Shown: positions 1 to 13,430, counted from the stretch's first letter. The stretch: DNA of 64,000 nucleotides from Arbacia lixula (GCA_963669155.1 OZ022597.1:7975699-8039698); one strand, 5' to 3'. Notes: generated from the sequence alone by a model not told the origin. Program-made: numbers and translations.

Positions 1-115
1 GTCTCATTCTCGCTCTCTCCGCACCTCTTCCCTCCCCCTCCTCTCTAACCCCTCCTTTTCTCCCCCACCCTCTCTCCCTTTCCGTCTATGTCTCTATCTC
101 TCTGCCCCTCCCCTT
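1..115. repeat. CT-rich low-complexity tract
   Basis: Pyrimidine-rich sequence dominated by CTCTC and CCCTC runs at the window edge. No coding signal is seen. From 116 to about 420 there is AT-rich unique-looking sequence in which I recognise nothing. Confidence 0.7.
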
Positions 116-424
116 CATAACGATGATAAATGATATATGAACAGAATGATATCAATGAGTACATACTCTTCACCACTATGCAAACTTCCACCTTATCAAT
201 TCCAGATAAACACAAACGCCGGACACAAAGAGAAATGATCATTACAAATTCTAGGTCATTGATCTTAGCCGATTAATCATAGCGGTACCATGAAGTAAAT
301 GAAGAGGAAGTAAAAAAAAAAGTAGAACAAGATAAAGAAAAAAAAGGAGGATAAAAAGAAATTCAAATCGAGGAATCATAGGTACTAGTTCTAGAAGTGG
401 GAAAACAGTAGAAGTAGTATACCA

Positions 425-562
425 ATAGAGTAGTAAAGGATGAAGCAGTAGTAGCAGTAGCAGTAGCAGGCATAGTTGTTGTAGTGGTAGTAGTAGCAGA
501 AGTTGTAGTAGTAGTAGTAGTAGAATTAGTAGTAGTAGTAGAAGTAGTAGTAGTAGTAGTAA

Positions 563-615
<53 letters not shown>

Positions 616-636
616 ATAGTAGTAGTCGTAGTAGTC

Positions 637-687
<51 letters not shown>

Positions 688-700
688 ATAGTATTCGTAG
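425..700. repeat. (TAG)n trinucleotide microsatellite
   Basis: A long, slightly interrupted TAG/GTA/AGT repeat. Open frames of poly-Val, poly-Leu and poly-Tyr on both strands are by-products of the repeat, not genes. Confidence 0.95.
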
Positions 701-1394
701 AGGCAATAGTAGTGGTAGATGTTGAAGTAGTAAAAGTGCATATCAGTTGTAGCCATGTAGAAGAAAAGCCTGTGGCGTGAGGATACGCATGTTTATATCA
801 ATGAGTATGAAGGAGTATGAATGACGGAAGAATAGAAGAAGGAAGACAGAAAAAAAAACAAGAAAAACTGAAGAAAAGAATGAACAGCAAACCATGAATA
901 TGAGAGGCGTTTTCTGATAGGCACGCCTAATTACCATACGTTGCCCTCGGGCCTTCCACAGACGAGGGCCCGTCAAACACATTTTCGCAAGCAACTCTAA
1001 GAAAAGATAGCATCGCACGAGAAAAACCCTATTATTCCAACATGACTCTTCTTCCCCCAAACGGTAATTAGAGGAACAGCGAAAAAAACACCACTTGTAC
1101 GGAAAACATCGTGACAATAAGATAACTAATCTCATCCCTGTCATGCCCGGAGCACATTATTCAAGTTAAAACTACTTGAACTAACCCGGTCATCACTTTG
1201 AACCTATCCTTATTGTATTGATTGTTGTTCATCGAAAGCTTGAAAGCCAACGGAGGATTTAACAAATCATGATGGGGAGGGGGGGGGGGGCTGAATTCAT
1301 CTCGATTCTGTGGAGATTATCGCCGATACGCGCCGAGGAAGATGAAGAAAATTGCCTGGGGTTAGCACGAGCAGGATTAAAGGACGAGGGGAGG
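701..1394. other. Intergenic sequence, nothing recognised
   Basis: No gene or known element could be supported here. A short poly-G run lies near 1277-1290. Confidence 0.5.
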
Positions 1395-1665
1395 AGTAAT
1401 TAAAGGGATAGTTCATTCTGGAGTTAAGTTGGTTTAATCAAAAGCAAAGGCGTGAAAGAAATATTTTAGTGAAGTTTTGATGAAAATCCGTCCAAGGATA
1501 AGAAAGTTATGATCTTTTAAAGTTTTGATTTTGTGGCGTCAAGTGCAAGGTCCCGCAATGTTGTATGCTGTATATTTATATGAATTGCTCTTTTTCTGTT
1601 TTTGATAAAGGATTTTTTTCCAAAGAGGTATGTGTGTAAAAATGTGTTTCTAATGATGTGTACAA
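1395..1665. mobile_element. Dispersed repeat, GGATAGTTCA family
   Basis: Begins near AAAGGGATAGTTCATTCTGG and contains GATGAAAATCCGTCCAAGGA, then a TTTTGATTTTGTG motif followed by a TTGCTCTTT block. Related stretches occur near 8790-8850, 24489-24960, 26630-27000, 29088-29290 and 47740-47996 (opposite orientation), so this is an interspersed family. It has no coding capacity and the class is unknown (MITE or SINE). Confidence 0.6.
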
Positions 1666-1675
1666 TGCACAACAT

Positions 1676-2080
1676 CATCACCGCTTCAACCACTACCGAC
1701 TACCACCGAACACCACTATTGCCACCACAACCACCATCATCACCGCAATTACCATTTATACCACCATAGCAACCACTATACCATATACCACCACCATCAC
1801 CACCACAACCACCGTCACCACCAAAAACCACTATCAACACCACCATCACCATACTCAGTACTACTTCTACCACTTCCACTATCATTACCACCAACACCAC
1901 CACCAACATCACCACTGCCAACGCAACCACCATCAGCACCGCAATAACCACTCGTACACCCATACCTAGTACCACTAACACCACTAATAATACCACCACC
2001 ACCACCACCACCACCACCACCACCACCACCACCACCACCACCACCACCACCACTACCAGCACAACCATCATCAGTACCAC
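1676..2080. repeat. (CAC)n-rich trinucleotide repeat
   Basis: CAC/ACC/CAA triplets, degenerate at first and then nearly pure (ACC)n from about 1990 to 2054. His/Thr-rich and Val-rich open frames here are repeat artefacts. Confidence 0.92.
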
Positions 2081-2475
2081 TAAACCATTAGTATGTTTCA
2101 AGAAAGGTTTGAAGAGCATCCGTTTCACAACAACTGCAACCATGATAACGAGACGCCGCTTTCAGAAACTATTACCCCAGTCGCCAGGAAAGCAGCTTTA
2201 TCATTGTTACCATGGTCATGGTTCAAGTTCTTTAAAGTGCCAAACAGACTCCTTAAGACGAACTTAACTGAAGGTGGAAATGGTTGCTAAGTTGAGCTTC
2301 ACCAATTTCCGTTTCGAAGGGAGGTTACATACAACAAATCCCCTCCCACTCTTTCCTAACAACAATTTGACTCGGAGAGAGATAGGCACGCGAGAGGATC
2401 CCCACCCAAGCATGGCGCTTTTCTAATGATTAGTTTCTTGTTTGGCGAAGCGGGGGTCTTAGGATTAGGCTGAAT

Positions 2476-2477
<2 letters not shown>

Positions 2478-2522
<45 letters not shown>

Positions 2523-2547
2523 GTTTCTCTGTATTTCTCTGTCTCTC

Positions 2548-2626
<79 letters not shown>

Positions 2627-3045
2627 GTCTCTCTCTCTCTCTCTCTCTCTCTGTCACTCTGTATTTCTCTATCTATCTCTCTTTGTCTCTCTCGCTCTCT
2701 CTCTCTCCATCTCGTTATTCCCTTCCCTCTCTCTCACCATCTATACCTGCTTCTCCCTGACTATACATTACTCTCCTCCTCTTCCCTTCCTTCCCTATTT
2801 CTTTTGCACTAGGTCTGTCACCCAATTTTCCTCTCTCTCCTCTTTCTCCTCTTTGCCTCTTTCCATTTCGCTCTACCTCTTAATTCGCCGTCGTTCTCGG
2901 TATTTATCTGTTTTTTCTCTCTATCTTTATCTCCCACCCTCTCTTCCACTTCCCCCGCCCCCATCTCTTACTCACCCCTCCTCCCATTTTATTTCTCTCC
3001 CCTTCTCTCTCTATCCTTCTCTCTCTCTTAATCTCTTTCTCTTTC

Positions 3046-3106
<61 letters not shown>

Positions 3107-3179
3107 CCTACCCCTCTCTCCCTTCCCCCCTCTCTCTCCCCCTCTCCCCCTCTCTTTATCTCTCCCTCTTCATCTGCTC

Positions 3180-3251
<72 letters not shown>

Positions 3252-3290
3252 TCTCTCTCTCTCTCTCCCCCTCACGCCCGGCACTATAAT
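2478..3290. repeat. (CT)n microsatellite and pyrimidine tract
   Basis: About 800 bp of almost pure pyrimidine, with uninterrupted (CT)n runs at about 2480-2515, 2560-2620, 3049-3102 and 3185-3247. Long Leu/Ser and Arg/Glu open frames on the two strands follow from the dinucleotide repeat. Confidence 0.95.
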
Positions 3291-4759
3291 CCTGGCACGC
3301 GAGTTGGACAGGTATTGTGTTTGCTGAAAAGCTTATAGATCGCTTGTTTCTATTTGGATAGGGTCGGGTCCACAAAGAACGATCGCGACCTATGATCGAC
3401 CCGTTACCAACTCTTCAAATTTAGCACGTTGTTGACAATAATACCTCACTACTTGGTAGTCCACGCGTACATCCAAATAACAGGGTTATTACCTCGCCCA
3501 TACACATTTATACTGCAGACACATATAGCCGTATACCATGGAAATATTACTAAATTTAGATCCATAATGATATTACCACATCCTCCTCGCCAATGGTGCG
3601 TGTCAATAGACCATTTCATTATGTATGCAAATTTTGCGCACGTCGTTGAAACAACACGTTACCCCAAATCTTGTCCGAGCTGTATGAACATTCTTTTGTT
3701 TCTCTGCGTGACAAAATACCATGTTCATAGTGGGTTCAGGGATGTGTTATGGAAGGATAAGAAGCAACTTTCTTTCTTTGAACCCATGCGTGGCACCGCC
3801 GAAAAAAATATGTGGTCTCAGGATGTGCTTTTCAGGTGTTTTAACAATAACGAATAGGATTGCGTAGCAACGGTTTCTCAGAGAGAACAAAAGAAATGTA
3901 GAGTCTTATTTCGCTCGTCTAGTTCTGCTGGATTGCATCAATACATTTGTGAGGAAAAGAGATATCAGCGAACAAAAATGAACATTTTTTCTAGTAAAAT
4001 ATCTCAGCTGCACGCGAATGCACGCAAACTCTCTTAATTAAAATACACAGCTTAAGATATAATTGTGATAATGATTGAATCCCACATTTCCGGAAAAGTC
4101 CGGAAAGTGAAGAAATTTGTTAATTGTGTAAGTAAGAATATTATCTTGTATCTCCGTTTGTGCATATTTCAACGATTATTCAAGAAGAAAACCGAGTACA
4201 GGATCCTGAATGGTGTTGCCCTTAACTTTCTTGAAAATTGCAAACAAATGTGATAAGAAACACAGCTTCGAGAGACAAAACAGGGAATTAAAGATTAAAG
4301 ATTACGAAAACGGCTTATTGACGCATAGGAAATGGTTGACTTTTGATATTCGGTTTTCATCGTTGCTGTATCGTCCAATTGTTTTCCTGATACACCTATT
4401 GGCATTCCATAGACATAATATAGAACATAATAAACGTACCAAAAGGCAGCCCAAACAACAACAGATGTCAGCGTCTATTTTCAATTATTACATGTCTCAT
4501 TATACACTTAAATTGTCTTAAACATTTATAAAACCATACACGACTGTGTTCTATTACAGGTTGCCGTATTGTAGTTATCTTCTGAATATCAAGAATGTGA
4601 TTTCAGGAACGATAAATTAAATACAAAAGTAACGTGAATTGAACAAAACGGAGCTACAGTAATATCTAGCCGACTAGACGAAACACTAACCTAAACTGAC
4701 CCAAATTTACACTTCTACATTTCCAGTCAGTATCCTATATTCTGTGCCCTTACTTCTCA
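3291..4759. other. Intergenic sequence, no supported gene
   Basis: A 142-codon open frame at 3429-3857 (+) has no family I recognise and no splice or codon-bias support, so I do not call it a gene. The rest is AT-rich with no recognised element. Confidence 0.5.
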
Positions 4760-5034
4760 TTAAAGGGCATATACTGTACTGGGAAGGCAAAAAAAACCTT
4801 CAAAAGGGGATCCTGAGCATTGTTTTTGCCAATGGCCTTAAATTCATGTATTGTCCATTTTAGAAGCTTGCTGAAAGTTATTTGCCCTCAAATGATCCAC
4901 ATTTGGAGTAATTAATGATTAATGATTAAATTCTTAAAATGTTCGGGCCGAACATTTTGAACATTTGTGGTTTAATCACTCATTACTCTTTTGAAGGTTT
5001 TTTTTGCCTTCCCAGTACAGTATATGCCCTTTAA
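4760..5034. mobile_element. TTAA-flanked foldback MITE, copy 1
   Basis: Nearly palindromic ~275-bp element. The left end is TTAAAGGGCATATACTGTAC and the right end is its inverted form ending CCCTTTAA. The interior holds CATGTATTGTCCATTTTAG and an inverted centre around GTTCGGGCCGAAC. TTAA at both outer edges suggests a TTAA target-site duplication as in piggyBac-type elements. There is no coding capacity. Related copies lie at 14603, 16651, 25529 (partial) and 27242. Confidence 0.85.
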
Positions 5035-7311
5035 GATTGTGACCGACAAATTCAAGTTAATCACTCCACAGCCAAACTCACTTAGCTAAATTCAGACTGC
5101 AAGTTTATATACCCGTTCAAGCTGCATGGCATGACAGAAATTTAAACAATTTTTTTTTTACTCCAAAAGGCACCCCCCCCCCCCCCTTAAAAAACTGGTG
5201 ACGGCACTGGTTATGATGTATGCCATGCGGTAACAACACAAAACATGCACCTTTTTTGTGATAGGGGATGTATTTTGTTCCAAATTTGTCTTTACAGGCG
5301 GCACCTGTTTGTGCTGTCGTATTTAGGCCAGTCATGCATGTAAAAAGTGCTAGTATACGATTAGTTTAAAGTGATATTATAACGCACAGTAAATATAATG
5401 CAAGACTCTCTCACAAAAAATCTGGGTTTTTTAGCATGACAACTGATGTATGAATTAGCCTGCACAATCGCAACGCATGTAGACAAGTATAAAGGTATAT
5501 GTTCCTCACTTGCGCGTTCGACCTGTGTGAGACTTATATCCAAAAGATTCAAAATTCAAGATTCATTAAATGTCTATATAAAAATACAGAAAATTGGCCT
5601 CCACTTGCAAGAAGAGACAAAAGAATGACATAAATTGACACAAAATAACACAAAATATACAACAGTGCATTGAACAATAAAAATGTACATAATTACAGAA
5701 AATACAGAAGGAGGAGAACCTCTCGAGGTCCCTATAACAAACAGAGTATTGCACAATACCGGCAATAATAATGTTGCGAATTAAATTAAATGTTGTTATT
5801 AAATCTCATGAAATACCTGCAAGGCTAGTTCCCAAGAGCACAATTGACTACGGTATGAGTCTCATTAGTATGACCCATCTCTGAATCGCAACATTTATGT
5901 GTTGAGAAACAACTCATCTTGGGAGCAAAATAGTATACAATCTGCCCAAACTGGATCCGTTAAGGCTGCACCTCTGTAATTCATTTCGGGAAATTCCCTG
6001 AAGTTTATATCACCATTGAAAAACAATACTTATATGAAATCAATTAAACATCTTTATCATTTAAGCATAAAAGGTGATAACTATTGATCCAGAACAATGC
6101 AGTGGTGAAGCACAGATAGGTCCTGATTACATTTACTGAGGAATTTATTAAGTCATATAAGCACCTGCAAATTTTTGTGAGCACATTAGCGGGAGCCTCA
6201 GTATCAGACTTTTAACAAGAACCGCGCAGGAAATTTACTATTCACATTTTCACGAGGCGCAGATAATCGAATAAACTACATATCTCCATTATGTTAATTA
6301 GCATTTTTAACACCTATGTAGAAATGATTGCAGGCGTGTGGCCTGAAGCCTATGAAATGTTTCTAGTAGAAGCGCGTATGGATAATATGCCAAATGGGTA
6401 GACTACAGTTAGTACAGGTTGTGTCTACTTACCGTGCATTCCTGAAATAGAAGTCTTTCCCCCTGTTTACCCCCTCTCTGCTAACACTTATTCTTCTCAT
6501 CCTTCCTTGCTTCCCCATATACCTTACTCCCCCCACCCCACCCCCCCCCCCTAGCGCTCCAACCCCTCTCTCCGACTTAGTTCGTCTCTCTCCCATTTCC
6601 TTAAGCATGATATTGGATATTAATATGTTGTACATCTTATGTGCATAGTGAAGGGGGGGTCAGCTAAAAATTTGTATACCAGAGAAAGTGGGGTAGGAGT
6701 ACAATTTTATATAAGGATGTGTATATCGAGTGGTCTTAGATTAAGATTAAGCTGAGATTAAGCAGTCTGGTAGGCCTACAAGTTCACCGGCATAGCTCGA
6801 TATTTTGACCTAACTGTTCACTTTTTCTAAAAGCACCAAATTTGGCAAGCAAAATATTTCGCGAATTTGGATATCAGGCCATTTCCATTTTTTTTTGCTC
6901 AGGAGAGCCATGGCGCCCATTGGAAAAAAAAATACCGCCATGAAAAAGAGGCATTGACCAATTTTACAAATAGCATTTGAATGCCATATTTTCTCACATC
7001 ATATAAGGTCTTACATTTAAGAGGGTTAAATGTACTACAAAATAGTATTAGATTTAGCAGGCCCTTGAGTAATTTGTATGACACATTTGGGCAAATGTTA
7101 TGATTTTTAACAACTTTACCCTACAGAGCGCATTTTCATAATTTCATATTTCTTTATATTTCAAAACTTCGCCTCACTAAGAAATATAAACTTGTTGACA
7201 ATATGCGAGGATATTTTGAAAAAAAGTAGTTTTTTTCTTTATTTGATACATAGTGATAGCTCCCTAAAATTGATACTTTGATTTTAACTAAAGCAGTATT
7301 TGTATATATTT

Positions 7312-7314
<3 letters not shown>
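5035..7314. other. Intergenic sequence, nothing recognised
   Basis: AT-rich sequence with a poly-C run near 5172-5187 and a C-rich patch near 6530-6553. Short open frames show no recognisable domain. Confidence 0.5.
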
Positions 7315-7405
<91 letters not shown>

Positions 7406-7429
7406 ACATACACACACACACACACACTT
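7315..7429. repeat. (CA)n microsatellite
   Basis: About 115 bp of CA dinucleotides with a few interruptions after 7398. Confidence 0.97.
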
Positions 7430-7639
7430 CATACAGAATGGAAAATGGAAGTTGATAAAAAAGGAGAACACAAAAGTTTGGGGATTTGACGCGAACTCCA
7501 TGAAAATATTATTCTGATGAACAATGATGGCGCTCTTTCGTATTAGTTACGCTGTACATACAGCACGCAATAATTTATTGTGCGTATGTATGCGCCTTAT
7601 AAAATCATAGTCTTATTTCTTTTATTACCTCCCCCTTTC

Positions 7640-7732
7640 TGACTGTCTGTCTGTCTTTCTTTCTCTCTCTCTCTCTGTCTCTCTCTCTACCCCCTCTCTC
7701 TCCCTCTCTCTTCTCGATCTCTCTCTCCTTTT
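7640..7732. repeat. CT-rich tract
   Basis: TCTG/TCTT runs followed by CT dinucleotides and CCCTCTCTC, all simple sequence. Confidence 0.8.
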
Positions 7733-7954
7733 CATTGTGCCTTGCGAGGATTCACCTGCGCACTGTCATGACGCGATCATGACTACTCGAGCTCCGTCAT
7801 AAAATATCGCTCGCGTTATACTGCTGGGTATGAGCTCAGGCGGTTGCAAGTTCTGTCTCCATGCGCCATTGATGCAATGTTGTACAAGTCACATACACAA
7901 AATCCCAAAGAGGACTAGTGTTTCTGGCTTGCAAATGCATATAAAAATAAGAGT

Positions 7955-7970
7955 TGGGGGGGGGGGGGGG

Positions 7971-8014
<44 letters not shown>

Positions 8015-8105
8015 TAGAAAGTGTGTGTGTGTGTGTGGGGGGGGGGGTGAGAGAGAGGGGGGGGGGTGAGAGAGAGGGGGGGGGGGGGAGGGGAGAGAAA
8101 GAGAC

Positions 8106-8152
<47 letters not shown>
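7955..8152. repeat. Compound G / GA / GT / GACA microsatellite
   Basis: Poly-G, then (GA)n, (GT)n, poly-G with GAGAGA interruptions, and finally (GACA)n. The strand is purine-rich throughout. Several overlapping open frames here are simple-sequence artefacts. Confidence 0.93.
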
Positions 8153-11100
8153 TACTGAATGGGACGGGGGAGGGCGCAGAAGAAAGGCATTCATACAACA
8201 CAAATAAAGTGGCGGGAAAACGGAGGAGGGGGAGGAGGTGGTGGTGTGGAAGGTCGCACTGATTCAATCGGATACATCAACATGACACTTCAAGAACACA
8301 AGTTCCGCGCTTTTTTTAAAAGCACAATGAAAGTTGATCATTGAAATGGATTTAGAGCGTTGGGGGACATCGTGCGGGATGAATAGGATGTCGAGTAGGG
8401 CGACCTCGTTTTGCAAAGCTTCGAAGTCTCTAGGAGTTTGCAGATCAAGGGGTCTTTCAAAAAATTCTAAGCACCGTGGTTGGTGACGATAAGCGATTTA
8501 CATATCCATTTTGAAAGAATGAGTCGGAGAGAAAAGAAATGAAGGAAAATTTTAAAAATGAAAAAGATAACACATATATGATGCACAATACAAAGGGTTC
8601 AGTTGTCATGGTAACATTTAATTTTCTCACCTTTCTTTCGTTCACGTAGTTTAGGGTAAATTTGAGTGTCATTGTATGATTTCGTGTGTTTTTGCATGAG
8701 TTCCGCATTATAGGGAATAAGGTAAAATATGTACATTCGTTTATTATTTTGCCACTTAAATTGGTTTTGATTAGAGCAAAAAATTAAAGCAACATATTAG
8801 TCAAGGTTTTGACGAAAATCCGTCTGATAAGAAAGGTACGATGTGTTGTTTACTTTGTATTTGTGTAGATGGGTGGGGTGGGGTGGCGGAAGAAAGCTGA
8901 TGCTGGGCAAAACTGTTATGGAGGCCTCCAATCACGACAAGATGTTATCATGGTTACTATGTGTTACTACCAGAATTGCGACTAACGTTCATGTTTTTCC
9001 ACATTGCGCGCCTATCGGAAGAGGGAAATGGGCGCGAGAGGGAAAATTAGTTCTGCAATATTTCGTAGACAATGAGAAGGCAACGAAGCTCGCTGGTTGG
9101 TTCAATGGAAGCGCGTAAAGCGGAAAATGGCGCGGTGTAAATCATATTTGTGATGATTACACAATTCATCACATTTTGACGGAATGGGATATTACGCGGA
9201 TGTGTTACTGCGTGTGATAAATCATGTAAATGATACATTTCTCCCGCAAAGGTTAATACGAGTCGTAAAAAACAAATTCGGCGTTAATGTCAAGGTGAAA
9301 TTAACCTTTGTCGAATATTTGTTGATGACATTAGGAAATGGCAAGGTTTTATGAAACGTTTTTACTTGTTGTTCGGTATGAGAACAACTGTGCATGTTGA
9401 AATATTGAAATAGCAATGTTACTCTGGTCGAAGCATTTCAAACGTAAACATGGATAAGTTTAACCTTTTCCTGAAAATGTTCGTTAAGCTGTGACTGTCA
9501 GATTTCATACATGTAATCGGTGGGGTATACTTCTCATTCATGCCGAATTTCATGACTTTTGTAAAATGTCCAGCACCCTGTCTGTAACCCTATAGTCTAT
9601 TTTGTTTTCTTCTCCCGAACTTTAGCTTCTGGCCATCTAAACGTCCCCTAGCTCTCTTGCATATTGGCCACGTAGTGTAGGTCCAAGGTGGTTCTAATGG
9701 CGAGGTGCAAGTTTCAAAATTGAATCGAATGTTGTGCGGTGGGCTTCATGCCGGGTATTGTCCCGACAGCCTTTCCATGCATGCGTCTATGATGAGAGTC
9801 TAGTATGCACATAGCCTGGCTTCCAGGCTGTTGGACATTTCTGAAACTAAATTAAAAAAAAAAAATGGTCTCGTATTTTTAGACTAGTCACTGTACCATT
9901 CTCCTATTTTCTCAGTTTGCTTAAGGGAGCTAGAAAAGAAATCGAGAATGATTAGTATGCTGTAACAAGATTCCTTCATTTAATTATTTGGTTTAGAAAA
10001 TATCCCCAACAGTCTGAAAGCCAGACTACATACACGCTTCTTTTCGCCACGCGACCAGACATAAGCATAAAGGGAAACCCTCAGATGTATTCAGAATTGA
10101 AGGAGACCCCACATTATTATCATCCAAGCTGAAAAGCGAAACGAAACAAACAATGAACGCAAATACTTTATACGCCATATGTTTCGCGAGTCAAATTTTT
10201 CTCGAATCAGGACTTCATGACAACTTCGCGAGTGATTAAATACGCGATCTTGGAGTACTAGTACTAGTAGTATATTGTGCTCGAGCACGTCAAGTCGTAT
10301 TCATAATTTTGCGTTTTGTTAAACTTGCGAAAAGCCCAGACTCGCGAAATTCGTGAAAAAAAAAAAACGCGAAATATATGGCGTATACGCTGAGTAAAGC
10401 TCCACCATCTCCGAAATGTACGCTGTCAAAACGATATCTGTTCCTCACGATTTATCGTGTTTTTTTTTTTTAACCCTTTGCGTGGTAGACAAATCACTAT
10501 ATCTGTTCCTCACGATTTATCGGGGGTTTTTTTTAACCCTTTGCGTGGTAGACAAATCACTACGTTTGAGAACGGTGTTTTTGTACGAGCCAACATGCAA
10601 CATTGGCATAAAGAGCTATGGAATGTAATCAGCAATACGGGTGATGGTAAAAGCAGAATTGGGGACATTTAAAAAGAAGATGATGGGAATGAAGAAGAAA
10701 CGAAACTGCAACTGAAGCTTGATGATTAGCAAAATAAACCTTCCTTGAAATACAAAAAAAAAATAGCCATGGTTGACATTATTTACTACAAATTGTTTTC
10801 TTGCTTAAGTGATTTTTTAGAATACCCGTTTTTTTCTGTTAAACATCATTATTTAAATCTAGGTACATGTATAATGAAAGATTTGAACTCGCGATAAAAC
10901 GTTACGCGGGTTCATTTCTGAATGCTTCTCCTACTCAAATCAATACTACTACTACAATTGCTACTTTTATTACTGTTACTACTAGTAGTTCTACTGTTTC
11001 TACTTCTTCAACTAGTAGAAGTTCATTTTCGAGTCCTGTGATTTGATTTTGATTTCCTGGTGTTTTTCTTCTCCTAACCATGCCAAAGTGGCCTTAATTA

Positions 11101-11624
11101 ATTTCCTCGTCGTTCCTTCTCTGGTCATACATGGCATTGTTTCTCCGCTCTAATTAAAATCACACCTTGGAGACAGAGCCAAAGATGGGCGTCCAAGATG
11201 TCGGAGGGGAGATCGTGGATTTCATTTGTATGTTTTCTACAACTGCTTCCCAAGGCTGTGTTTCTAATTACCGCTCGTCCATCTCCAGACCCCCTGAGCT
11301 TGCCATCAAGCAATCATGTAAGCCGAATGGCACAGGATTAGGGATAAGCACTCAGTTTGAAACTCTGAATAATGATGAGCCTTTATGTCTTGAATCACAA
11401 TAACTTTTTTTGATGACGACATTGTTAAGGGCTTCACTTTTTATCCTCCTCCTCTTATATATCTCTCTCTAGATATCTATCTCATTTTGTCCCCCATCTC
11501 TCTCCTTATATTTCTCTCTTATTCTCTCACTCTCTATATCTCAGTCTGCCCCCTACTCTCTCTCTCTCCCTTTCTCTCCTCCTCGCGTTTTTGATGACGA
11601 CATTGCAGGGCTTCACTTTATCTC
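8153..11624. other. Intergenic sequence upstream of COPB1
   Basis: No gene could be supported. A fragment of the dispersed GACGAAAATCCGTC repeat is near 8790-8850. A stretch at 9440-9560 resembles the intron 3 repeat at 16500-16640. Confidence 0.5.
10436..10565. repeat. 65-bp tandem duplication
   Basis: Two direct units starting ATCTGTTCCTCACGATTTAT, each with a poly-T run, then AACCCTTTGCGTGGTAGACA. The unit starts are 65 bp apart. The AACCCTTTGNGTG motif also appears at 17653, 18235, 22918 and 37409, so part of this is interspersed. Confidence 0.85.
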
Positions 11625-11632
11625 CTGCACCT

Positions 11633-11694
<62 letters not shown>

Positions 11695-11700
11695 CCTCCC

Positions 11701-11743
<43 letters not shown>
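11625..11743. repeat. (CT)n-(GA)n inverted simple repeat
   Basis: A (CT)n run of about 55 bp, a short CCCTCCCGT spacer, then a (GA)n run of about 43 bp. The halves are reverse complements and could form a hairpin or cruciform. Confidence 0.9.
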
Positions 11744-11747
<4 letters not shown>

Positions 11748-12025
11748 TGTATATAGACATGTTACATAAGAATCTGTGAATTCTAAACAATATTGTTGTT
11801 TCGTTTAAAAATGAATGGAGAATACTAAAAAAATACAAGAAATTCCTCATTTACGCACATTAGTTAATCATATTTCTCAAACCAGATTTTCTTGCTAGGC
11901 ATTGCCTAATTAGAAATACGTGTACAGCGTATCGTTTAAAGCACATTCATGAATGTCATGATTCATGTTAGATCAAAGTGACAGTCCACCCATAAATTTT
12001 GATCCGTAATCCGAGTATTGATGGG

Positions 12026-12554
12026 CCAAGTGCCCGGGGGGGGCACTCAAATTATATTTTGATGGGGGTGTGCCTCACGAAACCCTGAAATGGGGGTCTA
12101 AGGAACTGACTACACGGGTAAAATCCGCGTAAAATCTGGGGTCTTAGGAACTAAAAATATACCGGCATTCCCGGCCAGCATTGTGAAAAACAGGGTCTAC
12201 AGAACTATCCTCGCTGCACATGCGACGCGTTGTGTTTACGTCAGGGTTTTCTTGCAGCTCGCTAGGCCGGCGGTACCGGGTCGGGCGGCCGGGTTGATGT
12301 TGAAGCGTACGCGTAGCAAGCTGCACGCAAGCCGCGGGCCTGGGGAACGGAGGGAGGGAACGGAGGGAGGGAACGGAGGGAACGGAGGGAGGGCACAGCG
12401 GGGAGGCTAAGGAGCGGAACTTTCGCGGAACGTTCACCATGCGTACGATATAGAGGATCTAAAGAACTGATATCGGGGTCTCAAAAAGGGGGTCTTCAAA
12501 GCGGCACGTCCCCGTACCACCAATGTATGTGAGTGCCCCCCCCGGGGCCAAGTG
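12026..12554. mobile_element. Foldback element with CCAAGTG direct repeats
   Basis: The element at about 12033-12547 starts CCCGGGGGGGGCACTC and ends GAGTGCCCCCCCCGGGG, an inverted terminal repeat. It is flanked by the direct repeat CCAAGTG (12026-12032 and 12548-12554), read as a 7-8 bp target-site duplication. That length would fit a hAT-type non-autonomous element. The GC-rich interior has GGAGGGAAC micro-repeats at about 12347-12400 and no transposase. Confidence 0.75.
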
Positions 12555-13430
12555 TGAGCTGAGACCACTGAAAGAGATCAGTGGCTGAGACGCGTTGACG
12601 CAATATGTAGCTATGTGCAGCTCTATGGTTGACGCCCGCTAGTCATGTAACTGCTTCACACACTCTTCAAGAGCACCCGCGCACCGAACGCGTAATATCG
12701 ACGTGGAGCTGAGTGCACATCATCAGAATTGACCTGCTGATTGAATTTCAAACATTTTTTCTAAGCAAACGTGATACTTTCAAACGATTTACAGAGGTGA
12801 GAATATTTCTCTTAGTATGCATTGTATAATAATTACAATTATTATACCGTTTGATATTGCACATTATTTGTTAAAGCTGTGACACGTATGCCAAGACCAA
12901 AGACAAGTGACGTGTAGATACGCGCACGCCCACGAAATAACAGTACCAATGCATGCAGCAAGTAGAATGTGTTGCCCCATATACTGAAATTTGAGTTGGT
13001 GGGGTGAAATCGGTCGTACATTGATCTGCAAATGTTGGCATTCTCTTTAAATAAGTCTTTAGCTGTAATTTAATGTTGCTGCGTGTCCAATTCTATGAGG
13101 ACTTGGCTAAACACCTTTTCATTATTTTTCTTTTAGACAGAGAGCTACTTTTTAACGCCATGCCAGTGCTTTGTGAAGTGAGGGAAATGACACAGTCACA
13201 GTCACACTGGCACTTACTGCGATCAGCCCGCTCATGCACCGAGCATTAGTGCAAGAGAGTCGAGATTAGCAGTGATTATTGTAGAAAATATCATCAGTTA
13301 TATTGCTCAGAACTTCAAGCTATTGAACACACTTACGGAGAATACATACATGAATACTTCCGCAGTTGGGTCGAAGATGAATTTAATCCATAAACTCTTC
13401 CATACAATACACCACACATATTTTTGTAGT
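12555..13430. other. Candidate promoter/5'UTR zone of COPB1
   Basis: Unique-looking sequence between two foldback elements. Because the first coding exon of COPB1 seems to have an acceptor at its 5' side, a noncoding first exon may lie here or upstream. I see no decisive TATA box, initiator or donor, so this is inference only. Confidence 0.25.

Noticed and set aside
251..780. Poly-Leu, poly-Val and poly-Tyr open frames
   Set aside because: They come from the (TAG)n microsatellite read in different frames.
2430..3375. Ser/Leu-rich and Arg/Glu-rich open frames
   Set aside because: They are produced by (CT)n and (GA)n dinucleotide runs with no domain or splice support.
3429..3857. 142-codon open frame upstream of COPB1
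   Set aside because: Not recognised as any family, with no promoter or splice evidence; the length is plausible by chance in 64 kb.
12144..12440. Opposing open frames in a GC-rich block
   Set aside because: They lie inside the foldback element at 12026-12554 and show no protein family.
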